A stretch of 64,000 bases of DNA from Gallionella sp. (GCA_028710525.1 JAQTTY010000001.1:62001-126000); one strand, 5' to 3'; numbered from the stretch's first letter, positions 27,398 through 37,153 are shown. Numbers and translations: made by a program. The notes: generated by a model from the letters alone, not told the origin.

Positions 27398-28495
27398 ATG
27401 TTGGCCTACAAGAATGCATTTGGTCGCGCTGTACTGCGCATCTCGTTATACACACTGCAAGTCTTATTCCTCTTTGTGCCGGTATTAGGAGAGGCAGCAG
27501 CATTACAGCCGAATGCTACGGTAATTAACGTGAAGACTTTTGGAGCAATTGGTGATGGGGTTGCGGATGATACTAAGGCACTTCAGTCAGCATTGGATGA
27601 AGCAATGGGTCGAACTTTATATATACCGGCAGGGACTTATTTGGCAAAGGAGGACTTGCTAGTAAAAGCTAAGACAACCATCAAAGGTGAAGGCTTTGGG
27701 TCTTTGATAAAACTAGATGGGGCGGCACTGGTGGTTTCCGGTTTGGCGCAGGGCGGCCATGTCGATTACTGGTCGTTACGAGACTTTCAAGTAATGCGTA
27801 TTGGGACGGTAGGTGCAACAGTTCGTTTAACTGGAGATGATGCTCTAGGTGCGAATAAGGGAGCAATACGTGGTTATACGGAAAATTTATACGTAAGTGG
27901 TTCTACTGGTGATTGCATAGAATTCTCGAATGCTTACCTGATTACCAATACCAACCTTAATTTAAGGAACTGTGCCGGAGTTGGATTAAATATGAAGCGA
28001 GGCCCACATGGCCGTGTTTCGGCGAATGCAATACAATTTATAGGTGGTGAGATTCAACAAAATGGTCAGGCAATTTTCGCAGACAGTGTGGCAGGTGTTA
28101 CGTTCATTGGTACTGCTATTGAAGGAAATAAAATTGGCGTAGAACTATTTAATAACAATCGCAGTGTCTCATTTATAAACACATATTTCGAACAGAATGG
28201 TCAGTTTGATATTCGTGTTGGAGCTGGGGCCGCTGCATCAGTGGGGATTGTGGTAGATAACGGGTATTTTGCTGATGCTGCTAGCAATAAAGAGCATTCA
28301 ATTATTCTAATCAAGGGCTCGGCTGTTTCCGTTAGATCCACTCTATTTAGTGGGTATAGCGCCAGTGCGATTTCATTGCCAAGTGTGGGAGGACATGTGA
28401 AGGGTTACTTTGAGAACCTAACTCTATCTGCAACCCCCTTGGCCAGTGACGGAGAAACACCATTTTTTGGTGAGCGACTTAACTTTGCAAAATAA
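27398..28495 (+). CDS. Secreted right-handed beta-helix protein, pectate-lyase-3-like
   Basis: The 365-residue product has a signal peptide (residues 1 to about 34, ending VLGEAAA) and the entry motif of pectate-lyase-3/glycoside hydrolase 28-type folds, NVKTFGAIGDGVADDTKALQ, near residue 45. YIPAGTYLAKEDLLVK follows, and the rest is beta-helix-like repeats. AAAGGG ten bases before ATG sets the start. It may cleave, modify or bind the polysaccharide; I cannot see a clear catalytic set. The gene is visibly AT-richer than the genes before it, which suggests recent acquisition. Confidence 0.75.
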   Translation: MLAYKNAFGRAVLRISLYTLQVLFLFVPVLGEAAALQPNATVINVKTFGAIGDGVADDTKALQSALDEAMGRTLYIPAGTYLAKEDLLVKAKTTIKGEGFGSLIKLDGAALVVSGLAQGGHVDYWSLRDFQVMRIGTVGATVRLTGDDALGANKGAIRGYTENLYVSGSTGDCIEFSNAYLITNTNLNLRNCAGVGLNMKRGPHGRVSANAIQFIGGEIQQNGQAIFADSVAGVTFIGTAIEGNKIGVELFNNNRSVSFINTYFEQNGQFDIRVGAGAAASVGIVVDNGYFADAASNKEHSIILIKGSAVSVRSTLFSGYSASAISLPSVGGHVKGYFENLTLSATPLASDGETPFFGERLNFAK

Positions 28496-28511
28496 CTAGA
28501 TTTCAATCTAG
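28496..28511. terminator. AT-rich hairpin between convergent genes
   Basis: CTAGATT and its complement AATCTAG flank a two-base centre immediately after the beta-helix gene stop and before the convergent EpsG-type gene. It may end transcription in either direction but lacks a strong GC stem or T-run. Confidence 0.3.
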
Positions 28512-28545
28512 TTGAAATAGTTAGAAATATATCCTTCAGCCTTGA

Positions 28546-29709
28546 TTACTTCCCAAACCTATCCATAACTACAGACTCGACTCGTTTTAAACCATCGCCC
28601 TTATCATCAGTAAGGACATAGTGAATGTAACCTTGGTACGGTACAAATGGCAGTGATGAATCTTTGCTCAAAAATAGTATGAAGTATAGAAAGGTCACAC
28701 TGAAAAGGCTGGTAATTACGATGGAACGAATCAATATTCTTTTGCTTTCAAAGTACTCAAAGAAGAAAATATAAACGAAGGGCAAGGAGATGTATTGAAC
28801 GCGGTTCCTCATCAATGGAAAATCAAGGAAGGCTAATTGGAACACTATTAGCAGCATTGCAAATACATAAACTATTTTTCGAATGCCCAATAGGTTTGCA
28901 TTTTTCACATTCAATAAAATAGCACCCATTACGGTTGCAAATATAACTGAATATGCTTTTTCGAGGATATTTGATGGGGCATCCTGCTCTACATACCATG
29001 CCAATTTGTTAGTTATAAACTCAATAGGTATCAAATTCCCTACTAATTCAAAGACTGAAGGCGCGGCTTGTCCACCAACGGCAAGAACTGCACCTATGCC
29101 GATTAGTACGGCTAGTGTACGTTTTGACGGGTTGGAAAGGGCGAAGGCAAAGAAGATAAAGTAGAGAATTGCAGAGTAATGAAACATCATGGCGGCTAAG
29201 CCATATGCAATCGCTTTAATGTGTTTTTTGTCATGGTAGGCTAAAAGAAATAGCATGAAAAAACTCACTGCCATCGCTTGTCTTATTACTGAAAAGTAAA
29301 GTGTGAACACAACCCATGTAACTGTAGCAGCGAATACGGTAGCTCTGTAAGTTGTCACTCGCCGAAGGAAAAGTGTAAATACAGCCACCTGAAACAATGA
29401 TGATAAAAATATCAATATTTGAAATTCATTAGTAAGTGACTTTAAGAGTGACGTGTAGATTATGTATAAAGGTTCTTTGCCATATAAGAATGACAGGGTC
29501 AGTAGTTCTAGAAGGCTTGAATTGTAAATTTCGGGTAGCGAGTAAAAAATTTCTTTGTATTGCGGCCAGTCATAACCAGTCTCAAATCTAAGGGCGCAAA
29601 AGAGAAGGAATGTGATTGCTGAAATTGGGTACAGCTTTCTGCTTTTGAAGACATACTCTTCAAAAGCGGCTAACCAAACAATCATGAAAACTACGATGTA
29701 GGGCCACAC
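28546..29709 (-). CDS. EpsG-family membrane protein, probable polysaccharide polymerase (Wzy-type)
   Basis: This 387-residue protein has about ten hydrophobic segments. The motif ALRFETGYDWPQYKEIF near residue 45 is the EpsG-type signature (R..TG.DW..Y). EpsG proteins act as polymerases in loci that lack a classical Wzy, and no other polymerase is visible here. It would join repeat units in the periplasm. Its sequence is markedly AT-rich, as is often seen for polymerase genes exchanged between strains. Confidence 0.75.
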   Translation of the reverse strand: MWPYIVVFMIVWLAAFEEYVFKSRKLYPISAITFLLFCALRFETGYDWPQYKEIFYSLPEIYNSSLLELLTLSFLYGKEPLYIIYTSLLKSLTNEFQILIFLSSLFQVAVFTLFLRRVTTYRATVFAATVTWVVFTLYFSVIRQAMAVSFFMLFLLAYHDKKHIKAIAYGLAAMMFHYSAILYFIFFAFALSNPSKRTLAVLIGIGAVLAVGGQAAPSVFELVGNLIPIEFITNKLAWYVEQDAPSNILEKAYSVIFATVMGAILLNVKNANLLGIRKIVYVFAMLLIVFQLAFLDFPLMRNRVQYISLPFVYIFFFEYFESKRILIRSIVITSLFSVTFLYFILFLSKDSSLPFVPYQGYIHYVLTDDKGDGLKRVESVVMDRFGK

Positions 29710-29809
29710 AATTAATTCTCCAGCAAAGCAGAATGAAGGGGCGGCTCGGGCTGTTGAGTAAGTAACCCTAATATAGTAAGAAACAGATTTGAATTAGCAC
29801 TCATGATTA

Positions 29810-31141
29810 TTAGCGCGGTGCACTTCTCATTGGATTAAGTTTGTAAGTCAGAAAAGCGAAGAATAAAAAGCAAGACAAAAATTCGCTACCCGTGTTACTC
29901 AGTCCATACATGCCATATTCAAAATTTGAGGTCCAATTGATGACCAAATACTTGGTCGTCAATTTAATCAGTGCGAAGAGTATCAATATTTTCGTTGCAT
30001 CTACGGCGAACATCACCTGCATCAAAATCATCGATAACACCATAAAGGGAAACGACCACATCAGGTAGAAGAATATCTCGCTGGTGATGGCGGTATCCGC
30101 TTTGTTGAAGTGTCCATGCTCATAGATCAGCGCAATCAATTCGTTCGAATAGAGCGAGGCTAGCGCGGCAATCAGGCTGGAGATGACGAGTATCGGCATT
30201 ATCTTACGTACCAGCCATTTGAATTCGGCCGTGCCGGGGGCGGTATGGAATCTTTGTGCGATGCCTTTGTTGAGGAGTAATACCGCAGTCGTCCCTATAA
30301 GCAAGCCGAGCGCCGTATAGATGTTGTACGCATACTCTAAGCTGCCCACGGTGCCGCTGGTCTGCGTACTTGCGAATGCGCGGTCGATGATGCGCTGCGA
30401 CATGTTCAGAAAGATCATCAGAAAGCCCAGCAGGAGGGCAAGATATATCGGGTCCTTTTTGTATGTGGTCAGTCGGTGATACTTCAAGCCCATCGAAGGA
30501 AGCCCGAGTTTCTTACCCTGATAGATATAGACGCCCAGAACGACCGCGCCGGAGATCAGGCTGGCAATAATCAGCAGCCATTTTGTCGGTGCGTGGTACA
30601 GATAGATGTCTAGGCCCACGACGCCGATGGTGGTCAGCGCGATAATCAAGCTGGTTGAGGCGACCAGTTGTGTTCGGTTGACGGACTGCAAATAAAGTCG
30701 AATTGGGAAGGTCTGCGTGACGAGTAAGTAGAATAGCCAGCACAGTGCAATCTCGACTTCGAGTTTGTTTCTTAATTCGCCGGTGTAGCCAGGGGCAAGC
30801 AGGTCGGCCTGCAGGGAGTAGGAAGCGATGCCGACGATAAAGACGATGAGCAGAAACAGTTGGGTCTGGGCGGTGATCGTAGGGAATGTTTCGGCATCCA
30901 GCTCTTTACGCTTGAGGTAAATCGGCATCAAGATCCCAACCAAGATGGTGCCAAAGCTTTGGAATAGTGCATACGGTATGCCAAAGGCAATTCGAAATAC
31001 TTCTATCTCTTGGTTAGTGCCGTAGATGTAGGCGAACTGCATCTCTTTGGCGAAGTTGAAGAGTATGCCCAGTCCTATGGATAACTGGAGCAAAAGCATA
31101 GGACGCAATCGAGTCAGCCGGTTGGCTATATTTGATGGCAT
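29810..31141 (-). CDS. Polysaccharide flippase of the MurJ/MVF-like (Wzx-type) group
   Basis: The 443-residue protein has 12 or more hydrophobic segments with few charged loops. The N-terminal ILFNFAKEMQFAYIYGTNQEIEVFRIAFGIPY recalls MurJ/MVF-family flippases. The likely role is moving the undecaprenyl-linked repeat unit across the inner membrane. Essential MurJ is expected elsewhere; the setting between the polymerase and cysC argues for a Wzx job. A hairpin (GGTGTC/GACACC, 31195-31209) lies in the 153 bases upstream, where I see no gene. Confidence 0.75.
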   Translation of the reverse strand: MPSNIANRLTRLRPMLLLQLSIGLGILFNFAKEMQFAYIYGTNQEIEVFRIAFGIPYALFQSFGTILVGILMPIYLKRKELDAETFPTITAQTQLFLLIVFIVGIASYSLQADLLAPGYTGELRNKLEVEIALCWLFYLLVTQTFPIRLYLQSVNRTQLVASTSLIIALTTIGVVGLDIYLYHAPTKWLLIIASLISGAVVLGVYIYQGKKLGLPSMGLKYHRLTTYKKDPIYLALLLGFLMIFLNMSQRIIDRAFASTQTSGTVGSLEYAYNIYTALGLLIGTTAVLLLNKGIAQRFHTAPGTAEFKWLVRKIMPILVISSLIAALASLYSNELIALIYEHGHFNKADTAITSEIFFYLMWSFPFMVLSMILMQVMFAVDATKILILFALIKLTTKYLVINWTSNFEYGMYGLSNTGSEFLSCFLFFAFLTYKLNPMRSAPR

Positions 31142-31294
31142 GAGGTATCCCGTGCTTGCACTCTGATTGTCTCGATGTTTGCTGCTGTATGAGAGGTGTC
31201 TGCGACACCAGCAGTTGAATTTATGGGTAATGGTGGAAATCTGTTGGTAGTTTACTGTCTCCGCCGCCTATCATTTACCTAAACTAGACGTAGT

Positions 31295-31924
31295 CTAAAG
31301 GGAGCGTTGCAGGATGCCGCGTTTGCGCATCGCTTCCAATGTGTCTGCCACGCAATTGTCTAGTGTCGCGGCTCCGGTGTTTACGGTGAGTTCTGGATTG
31401 TCTGGTGCCTCATACGGAGACGAGATGCCAGTAAAATCTGAGATTACACCGGCGCGCGCTTTTTTATAAAGGCCTTTGACATCACGAGTCTCACAAACTT
31501 CTATCGGGCTGTTGCAATAGACTTCGACGAACTCGCCATGACCTACCATGCCCCTTACGCGCTCGCGATCTGCTCTGAATGGAGAGATGAACGCGGTAAG
31601 AACGATGACACCAGCCTCCATAAATAATTTGGCCACTTCGCCAACGCGACGGATGTTCTCGATGCGGTCTGCCGAAGAAAAGCTCAGGTCGCCACACAAT
31701 CCGTGACGCACGTTGTCGCCATCCAATACGAAGGTTCGACACCCTTGTTGGTGCAGGGCTTCTTCTACGGCGTGTGCCAACGTGGACTTCCCTGCACCAG
31801 ATAAGCCGGTAAACCAAACGATTGCGCCTTTATGTTGGTTTTGCGCTTCGCGGCGTGCGCGGGTGACGGTGGCGTTATGCCATACGACGTTGCTGGAGGC
31901 TGGGGGAGTGGAAGATTGTGTCAT
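31295..31924 (-). CDS. cysC: Adenylylsulfate (APS) kinase
   Basis: CysC phosphorylates APS to PAPS. The 209-residue protein has the Walker [19 protein letters not shown] near residue 40, [29 protein letters not shown] and the lid-like [23 protein letters not shown], all typical. APS itself must come from sulfate adenylyltransferase genes outside the window. Its place beside cysQ in a locus with a sulfotransferase suggests dedicated PAPS supply for glycan sulfation rather than cysteine synthesis. Confidence 0.95.
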   Translation of the reverse strand: MTQSSTPPASSNVVWHNATVTRARREAQNQHKGAIVWFTGLSGAGKSTLAHAVEEALHQQGCRTFVLDGDNVRHGLCGDLSFSSADRIENIRRVGEVAKLFMEAGVIVLTAFISPFRADRERVRGMVGHGEFVEVYCNSPIEVCETRDVKGLYKKARAGVISDFTGISSPYEAPDNPELTVNTGAATLDNCVADTLEAMRKRGILQRSL

Positions 31925-31938
31925 GGGGATCGATGTTG

Positions 31939-32736
31939 TTATTGGTTGATATAGCCGATCAGGCGTTGGTCGCTATTCGCGAGTACGAAGAATTCGGGGT
32001 TGAGTAGGTTCGCTTTGTTGTATTGCAGTTCTTTTCCGTCACTAGTACATACACGGCCGCCGGCTGCGCGAACGACGGCATGTGCTGCTGCGGTGTCCCA
32101 CTCCATGGTCGGGCCCAGGCGTGGGTAGAAGTGGGCGGCACCTTGCGCGACCAGGCATAGTTTTAGCGAGCTACCCATGCTGATGCATTCGTGTTCGCCC
32201 AGTCTTTCGAGTAGCGCATGTGTGCGCTGATCTGCATGAGAACGGCTTGCAACCACTTTGACCTTCTCGCCTGGTCGTGCCGCCATTGCTAAGATTGGCT
32301 GTGCAGCTTCTTGCCCGCGCTGTAGGTATGCGCCGCCAGCGGTGCTGCCGAAGTAGCAGAGGTCGAGTACTGGGGCATAGACCACACCCAATATGGGCGC
32401 TCCGTTTTCGATCAGGGCGATGTTGACGGTGAACTCGCCGTTGCGCTTGATAAATTCTTTAGTGCCGTCCAATGGGTCTACCAGCCAGTAGCGTGACCAC
32501 GTGCTGCGCTCGGCATATTCGATGCCGGCGGCTTCCTCGGACAAAATGGGGTAGGTGACCTCAAGCTTTTCCAAGCCAGCGACGATGACCTTGTGTGCGG
32601 CAAGATCGGCCAGCGTCAGCGGTGAGTCGTCGGCTTTACTGGTAACGCCTAGATCACTGCCGTTGTAGACGGCCATGATGGCTTGGCCTGCCATGCGCGC
32701 GATATGTGCGACTTCATCTAGTAGCGTCACGTTCAT
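31939..32736 (-). CDS. cysQ: 3'(2'),5'-bisphosphate nucleotidase
   Basis: CysQ removes PAP, the inhibitory by-product of sulfotransferases. The 265-residue enzyme of the inositol monophosphatase superfamily has [15 protein letters not shown], the SEEA metal site, [12 protein letters not shown] and [11 protein letters not shown] in the expected order. It overlaps the wzz-like gene by four bases and is followed 14 bases later by cysC, so the three share an operon with the exporter genes. Confidence 0.94.
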   Translation of the reverse strand: MNVTLLDEVAHIARMAGQAIMAVYNGSDLGVTSKADDSPLTLADLAAHKVIVAGLEKLEVTYPILSEEAAGIEYAERSTWSRYWLVDPLDGTKEFIKRNGEFTVNIALIENGAPILGVVYAPVLDLCYFGSTAGGAYLQRGQEAAQPILAMAARPGEKVKVVASRSHADQRTHALLERLGEHECISMGSSLKLCLVAQGAAHFYPRLGPTMEWDTAAAHAVVRAAGGRVCTSDGKELQYNKANLLNPEFFVLANSDQRLIGYINQ

Positions 32737-33959
32737 TTTCCGGTCTTCAAGTAGCGCTTGAGCAAACCCATGCGTTCGGCAAAGAGTGGGTCTTGCTTTT
32801 TATTGCCGCCAAGTTCTTTGGCGACTGCCACGAAGATACCAAGTAGCGCAGCCATGAAGGTAGTCATGATTACTATCAGCGCACGCTTGGGCTTAGATTT
32901 TTTGTCCGGCGTGATGGCTTTATCTATCACTTGAATCGAGGTCGGCTCTTTCGACATGTCGATTTTGGCAAGGGTGGTTTGCTGCGTCATCAATTCAAAA
33001 AGTTTCTCGTAATATTTCACATCACGAAGCTTGCGGACATACTCCAAACCCGCCTCAGGGAGTTGCCCCGTAGGAATCATCACGCCACCTTGATCGCCAT
33101 TGCCGCTCTTCTCGGCTTTGGCAAGTTGCGCATTGAGCGAAGCGAGAATGGCACGTGCTTGTCGATAGTCAGGGTTCTGTTCAGTCGCAAAAGCGCGCAT
33201 CGATGCGATCTCGACTTCTTTGCTTGCGATCTGCGCCCTGAGGTTGGCGACCGCCTCGATGATGCCTTTGCCTTGTGCATCTAGCGAGATTAGACCTGAT
33301 TTCTCTTGCGTGTCTTTAAGTGCATCTTCTGCATTTTTGAGCCCCTCTTTGGCGCTCTTTAATTGCTTCTCAAAGAATTGACTACGTTGCGCAGCATCTG
33401 TTAGCGCCAAACTTTGGCTAAGTAAACTTAATTCCTCAACGTAAGCATTAGCCATGTCGGCAGCGAATTTCGCATCTTCATCATCAAACTCAACCACGAT
33501 CAATCCGTCTTTGCCTGCGGTGACTTTGGTTTTACCCGCTAATTGGTTTCGGGTGTCCGTCAATGTGGCGGTTTCATATCGTTCCGACAATTTGAAGCGG
33601 GATATTAAGCGGTCCGCCACGGTGTTGCTTTGCAACATCCCAACGTAGATATCGTTTGGGTTTTTTAGGCCGAGCGCTGCACTTAAGCCGCCCGCCGCCC
33701 CGCCAGCGCCACCCAAGCCGGAAAGTTGGCCCATCAGCATGCCTGCGAATGAGGTGTCTTGTGCGGGTGGGAGGAAGACTGTCTTGCCGGTGTAGATGTT
33801 GGTCATGAGTAATGCTGCCGCGACTGAGGCGACAGCAGCACCAAGGGTGATTTTTGCAATCAAGCGATTATGTTTTGCAATCGCTAAAAGCACTTCCATC
33901 AAGTTGATCTCTTCATCCTTGATCATGGTTGATGATTCGTTTGGCTTGTTGTCATCCAT
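32733..33959 (-). CDS. Wzz-family polysaccharide chain-length/co-polymerase protein
   Basis: The 408-residue protein has two membrane helices, near residues 35-55 and near the C-terminus (RALIVIMTTFMAALLGIFVAVA). Between them lie a Gly-rich stretch (LSGLGGAGGAAGGL) and long charged helices, the polysaccharide co-polymerase layout. No tyrosine kinase domain follows. ATG at 33959 is chosen because GGTGA precedes it; GTG codons at 33971 and 33968 would overlap the wza-like stop and are possible. It sets glycan length together with the polymerase. Confidence 0.88.
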   Translation of the reverse strand: MDDNKPNESSTMIKDEEINLMEVLLAIAKHNRLIAKITLGAAVASVAAALLMTNIYTGKTVFLPPAQDTSFAGMLMGQLSGLGGAGGAAGGLSAALGLKNPNDIYVGMLQSNTVADRLISRFKLSERYETATLTDTRNQLAGKTKVTAGKDGLIVVEFDDEDAKFAADMANAYVEELSLLSQSLALTDAAQRSQFFEKQLKSAKEGLKNAEDALKDTQEKSGLISLDAQGKGIIEAVANLRAQIASKEVEIASMRAFATEQNPDYRQARAILASLNAQLAKAEKSGNGDQGGVMIPTGQLPEAGLEYVRKLRDVKYYEKLFELMTQQTTLAKIDMSKEPTSIQVIDKAITPDKKSKPKRALIVIMTTFMAALLGIFVAVAKELGGNKKQDPLFAERMGLLKRYLKTGK

Positions 33960-33964
33960 ATCTA

Positions 33965-36241
33965 TCACCACATCTTGGCAGCTTTGCCGCCAGCAGCGCC
34001 TAAAGCGAATTGATAGAAGATTTGTGTCCAGTCCTTTAGGTCTTTTGTGAAGCTATATTTCTCAAGCTGCTCTGGAACGATGATGGTGTCGCCGGGAAGC
34101 GCGTCTTTGCCGGAGAAGCTGTTTAGCCAGCCTTCTTGCTTCTTGCTGAATACAGTGCCATCTGCACGAATCAGGTAGACCTCGTCCTCGTTGCCGTTCG
34201 ATGTTGGGCCGCCGGATTTTTTCAGGTAGTCGTTAACGTTCATGCCGTCTTTGAAGATAAATGCGCTTTGATTGTAGACATTGCCTATTACCACGATAGT
34301 CGAAGGCTTGGGCGGGATACGTAATACGTCGCCATCTTCTAGTGCCAAATCAGGCAGATCATCTTGGCTGACGGAGTCTTCGGGAATCTCGAAAACGACG
34401 CGGCCAGTTGCCTTGATGGCTTTCATTTTAGTAAGCATCGCTTGTTGTGCCTTAGATGTAGATTGTGCGGCAGCTACGTCTTGCTGTGATAACGCTGTAG
34501 TGGCAGATTGTGCTGAATTGCGTTGTATGTCTTGTTCCATTTGCAGGATGAGCTCATCTAGTCGTTGTTGCTGTATCTTGCGTGTGGATTCTCTGGTGAA
34601 CTCGCTGGCGAACATATAGCTATGTGAAGTTACGCCACCTATTCTTGCAACCAGTGTGCGCAAGGTTTCTCCAGGCTGAACTTGGTAAACGCCGGGACTA
34701 TTGAATTCGCCTTCTAATCGTACATAGGCTGTTTTGCTGGCTATAGAGACGCCAATGTCTGTCTTGGAAAAGACGGTGATGATGTCGCCAGCTTTTAAAA
34801 TCAGATTTTGGGTGGGGTCATGCTCTATTACTGCCTTGCCTAAGTTGAATGGAATTAGGTTGGTGGTTAGGTCAGCCGGATTCATGCGCTCCACAACCGC
34901 GTAGTCCCAGTTGATTTCTTCTGCTGAACGCTTAACCTCATTGCGCAACCCATTACTGCTGGCTACGTCAACGCTGGCGGATTGATTTTGTTTTAGCCAA
35001 TAACCATCCGTTATTAGTGACTCTTTATCTTGGATGATGTCACTGATACGCATTCCTTCTTTCCAAGGATGGCGTCCGGGTATGGCGAGGTTGCCGCGCA
35101 GTGTAATTGCGTTGTCGAAACGTGCGGATACGGAGTACACGGTTACCAAGTCTGCATCTTGTATCTGCTTTGCCAGACCAGTTTCGTTTAATTCGAATTC
35201 ATCCACTTTGCGGGCCGAACGATCTTGGATGCGCTCGATGGCTACTGTTTTGCCAGATGCTGTGTTGGTTAAGCCACCAGCAAGTTGCAGCAGGTCTTTA
35301 AGAGACTCTTTGCCTTTCAATTCATAGATGGCTGGTGTTCCAACACTGCCAGTGATGGCGGCCATGGGGCCGACAGGGGGAATATAGATGACGTCGCCAC
35401 TGATCAGTTGTACGTCTTTCGATTTGTCGCCCTTAAGCAGCAGATCATACATATCGAAGTCACTGATGACTTTGCCGCCACGCTTTAATTGGATGTTGCG
35501 TATCGAACCGTTGCTCGATGGGCCGCCCGATGCAATCAGCGCATTCACCAAGGTGCTCAGCGAACCTATCGTATAGCTGCCGGGTTTACGTGCATGTCCT
35601 ACAACATAGATTTGCAAGGCCTTAAGTCTGCCCAGCGAAACATCCAGCTCGAAATTGCGATAGATGCGCCCAATGGCTGACTTTAAGTGACTCTGCAGGT
35701 CTTGATAACGCACACCTACCACGCTTACAGGCCCGACTTTGGGGAGGTTGATCATGCCGCCGCGATCCACTATGACGCTGGCAGTTGCCTCTACTTGCCC
35801 CCATATTTGTACGACCAGCTCATCGCCTGCGCCGATGACATAGTCGGCCGGGACTGAAGTTCCGGTGAGAGGGGCAAATGTCGACGGGGCTTTGTTAAAG
35901 AATTTGTAGCCATACATTTCCAGCTTGATACCCGTTGAGTTCGCAATGAAAGTTTGGAACTGACTGGGCACAAGTGATTCATCTATGCCAGTGACTGTTT
36001 CTTGTGCTGCGTTGTTTTCAGCAGAATTAGAATTGGCCGCGTCTGCCGTTACCGAAGGCATATTGCTACTTGTAAGATTAGGGCTCGAAAGCGATGAGGA
36101 CAATGTAAGGCCGGCACCAGCGTTCGAACTAGTGCCGCCGCTAGTAGCGGTTGCGCCTGTCGTCTCGGCATTGGAGAGGCCGCAGGTGAACAAAAAAACC
36201 GCCGCAGTAAGAGCGGAGGCTGAGTTGATATGTTTTAACAT
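33965..36241 (-). CDS. Wza-like outer-membrane polysaccharide export protein with several SLBB domains
   Basis: The 758-residue product has a signal peptide ending near SNAETT; a cysteine at position 20 does not sit in a good lipobox. The poly-export domain begins near residue 132 (DYVIGAGDELVVQIWGQVEA). At least four SLBB-like units follow, with motifs such as VGHARKPGSYTIGSLSTL, GSVGTPAIYEL, GEFNSPGVYQVQPGE and GNVYNQSAFIFKDGM. It is about twice the length of E. coli Wza, as in the larger OtnA-like exporters. It probably forms the outer-membrane channel. Confidence 0.9.
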   Translation of the reverse strand: MLKHINSASALTAAVFLFTCGLSNAETTGATATSGGTSSNAGAGLTLSSSLSSPNLTSSNMPSVTADAANSNSAENNAAQETVTGIDESLVPSQFQTFIANSTGIKLEMYGYKFFNKAPSTFAPLTGTSVPADYVIGAGDELVVQIWGQVEATASVIVDRGGMINLPKVGPVSVVGVRYQDLQSHLKSAIGRIYRNFELDVSLGRLKALQIYVVGHARKPGSYTIGSLSTLVNALIASGGPSSNGSIRNIQLKRGGKVISDFDMYDLLLKGDKSKDVQLISGDVIYIPPVGPMAAITGSVGTPAIYELKGKESLKDLLQLAGGLTNTASGKTVAIERIQDRSARKVDEFELNETGLAKQIQDADLVTVYSVSARFDNAITLRGNLAIPGRHPWKEGMRISDIIQDKESLITDGYWLKQNQSASVDVASSNGLRNEVKRSAEEINWDYAVVERMNPADLTTNLIPFNLGKAVIEHDPTQNLILKAGDIITVFSKTDIGVSIASKTAYVRLEGEFNSPGVYQVQPGETLRTLVARIGGVTSHSYMFASEFTRESTRKIQQQRLDELILQMEQDIQRNSAQSATTALSQQDVAAAQSTSKAQQAMLTKMKAIKATGRVVFEIPEDSVSQDDLPDLALEDGDVLRIPPKPSTIVVIGNVYNQSAFIFKDGMNVNDYLKKSGGPTSNGNEDEVYLIRADGTVFSKKQEGWLNSFSGKDALPGDTIIVPEQLEKYSFTKDLKDWTQIFYQFALGAAGGKAAKMW

Positions 36242-36288
36242 CGATAAACCTATGGTGGGTGGCGGGTGGGCGCAAACTTAAGGCGCGG

Positions 36289-36294
36289 ATTCTA
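36289..36294 (-). promoter_or_regulatory. Candidate extended -10 box upstream of the wza-like gene
   Basis: TGCTAGAAT on the minus strand (TAGAAT at 36294-36289) lies 47 bases before the exporter gene. It has the TGn extension that can compensate for the absence of a good -35 box. Confidence 0.4.
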
Positions 36295-36401
36295 GCATAT
36301 ACGTAAAAATTCACGGTATTAGCCATATTTTGGATTTGTGTGTTCACAAGAAGAATGGCTTGCAGTAGTGTCGCGTGCAAGGGGTATTGGTCGAGTGATT
36401 T

Positions 36402-36430
36402 TTGCCAGCCTGTGCGACAAAGCCAATAAT
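36402..36430 (+). promoter_or_regulatory. Candidate promoter for rpiA
   Basis: TTGCCA (36402-36407), a 17-base spacer and AATAAT (36425-36430) lie 50 bases upstream of the rpiA ATG. Confidence 0.45.
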
Positions 36431-36480
36431 TCCTGCAATAATCCGAGCATTGTTTATATTTCTGATAGGTGAGTGAATCC

Positions 36481-37143
36481 ATGTTGAGTCAAGATGATCT
36501 GAAGCGCGCGGTAGCCAAGGCTGCCATCGAATATGTACCTGCAGATTGCATCGTGGGTGTAGGTACGGGCTCTACTGCCAATTTCTTCATCGATGAGTTG
36601 GCGCTGATCAAACACAAGATCCGTGGCGCGGTCGCTAGTTCCGAAGCTTCGGCGAAGCGTTTGCAAGGTCATGGCATCGAGGTGTTGTCTTTGAACGACG
36701 CTGGTGAGATGCCGGTGTATGTGGACGGCGCGGACGAGATCACGCGTCATCTGCATATGGTCAAGGGCGGTGGCGGTGCGCTGACGCGTGAAAAGATCGT
36801 GGCTTCCTGCAGCAAGAAGTTCATCTGTGTCTGTGATGCCAGCAAGCTGGTTGACGTGCTGGGTAAATTCCCCTTGCCGATTGAAGTCATTCCTATGGCG
36901 CGCAGCTCGGTGGCGCGTGCTTTGGTAGCCCTCGGTGGTCAGCCGAAATTGCGCGAAGGTTTTACCACAGATAATGGTAATATCATTTTAGATGTGCACG
37001 GTTTGCAGATCATGAATCCGGTGGAATTGGAATCTGCCTTGGATCATATCGCTGGGGTGGTGACTAATGGTTTGTTTGCTCGCCGCGGCGCTGATGTGCT
37101 GTTGTTGGGTACACCCGAAGGCGTGAAAACCTACACCGTATAA
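36481..37143 (+). CDS. rpiA: Ribose-5-phosphate isomerase A
   Basis: RpiA interconverts ribose 5-phosphate and ribulose 5-phosphate. The 220 residues carry [15 protein letters not shown], the GADEI active-site aspartate, [11 protein letters not shown] with the catalytic lysine region and [12 protein letters not shown] at 36481 has AGGTGAG upstream and matches the family start. It begins a plus-strand set with phoU and ppx, though a 90-base gap with a hairpin lies between. Confidence 0.97.
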   Translation: MLSQDDLKRAVAKAAIEYVPADCIVGVGTGSTANFFIDELALIKHKIRGAVASSEASAKRLQGHGIEVLSLNDAGEMPVYVDGADEITRHLHMVKGGGGALTREKIVASCSKKFICVCDASKLVDVLGKFPLPIEVIPMARSSVARALVALGGQPKLREGFTTDNGNIILDVHGLQIMNPVELESALDHIAGVVTNGLFARRGADVLLLGTPEGVKTYTV

Positions 37144-37153
37144 GCTAAGAATC

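Noticed and set aside
31195..31209. GGTGTC-TGC-GACACC hairpin upstream of the flippase gene as terminator for cysC
   Set aside because: The stem is short with no T-run and could equally be part of the 5' leader; recorded only in the flippase entry.
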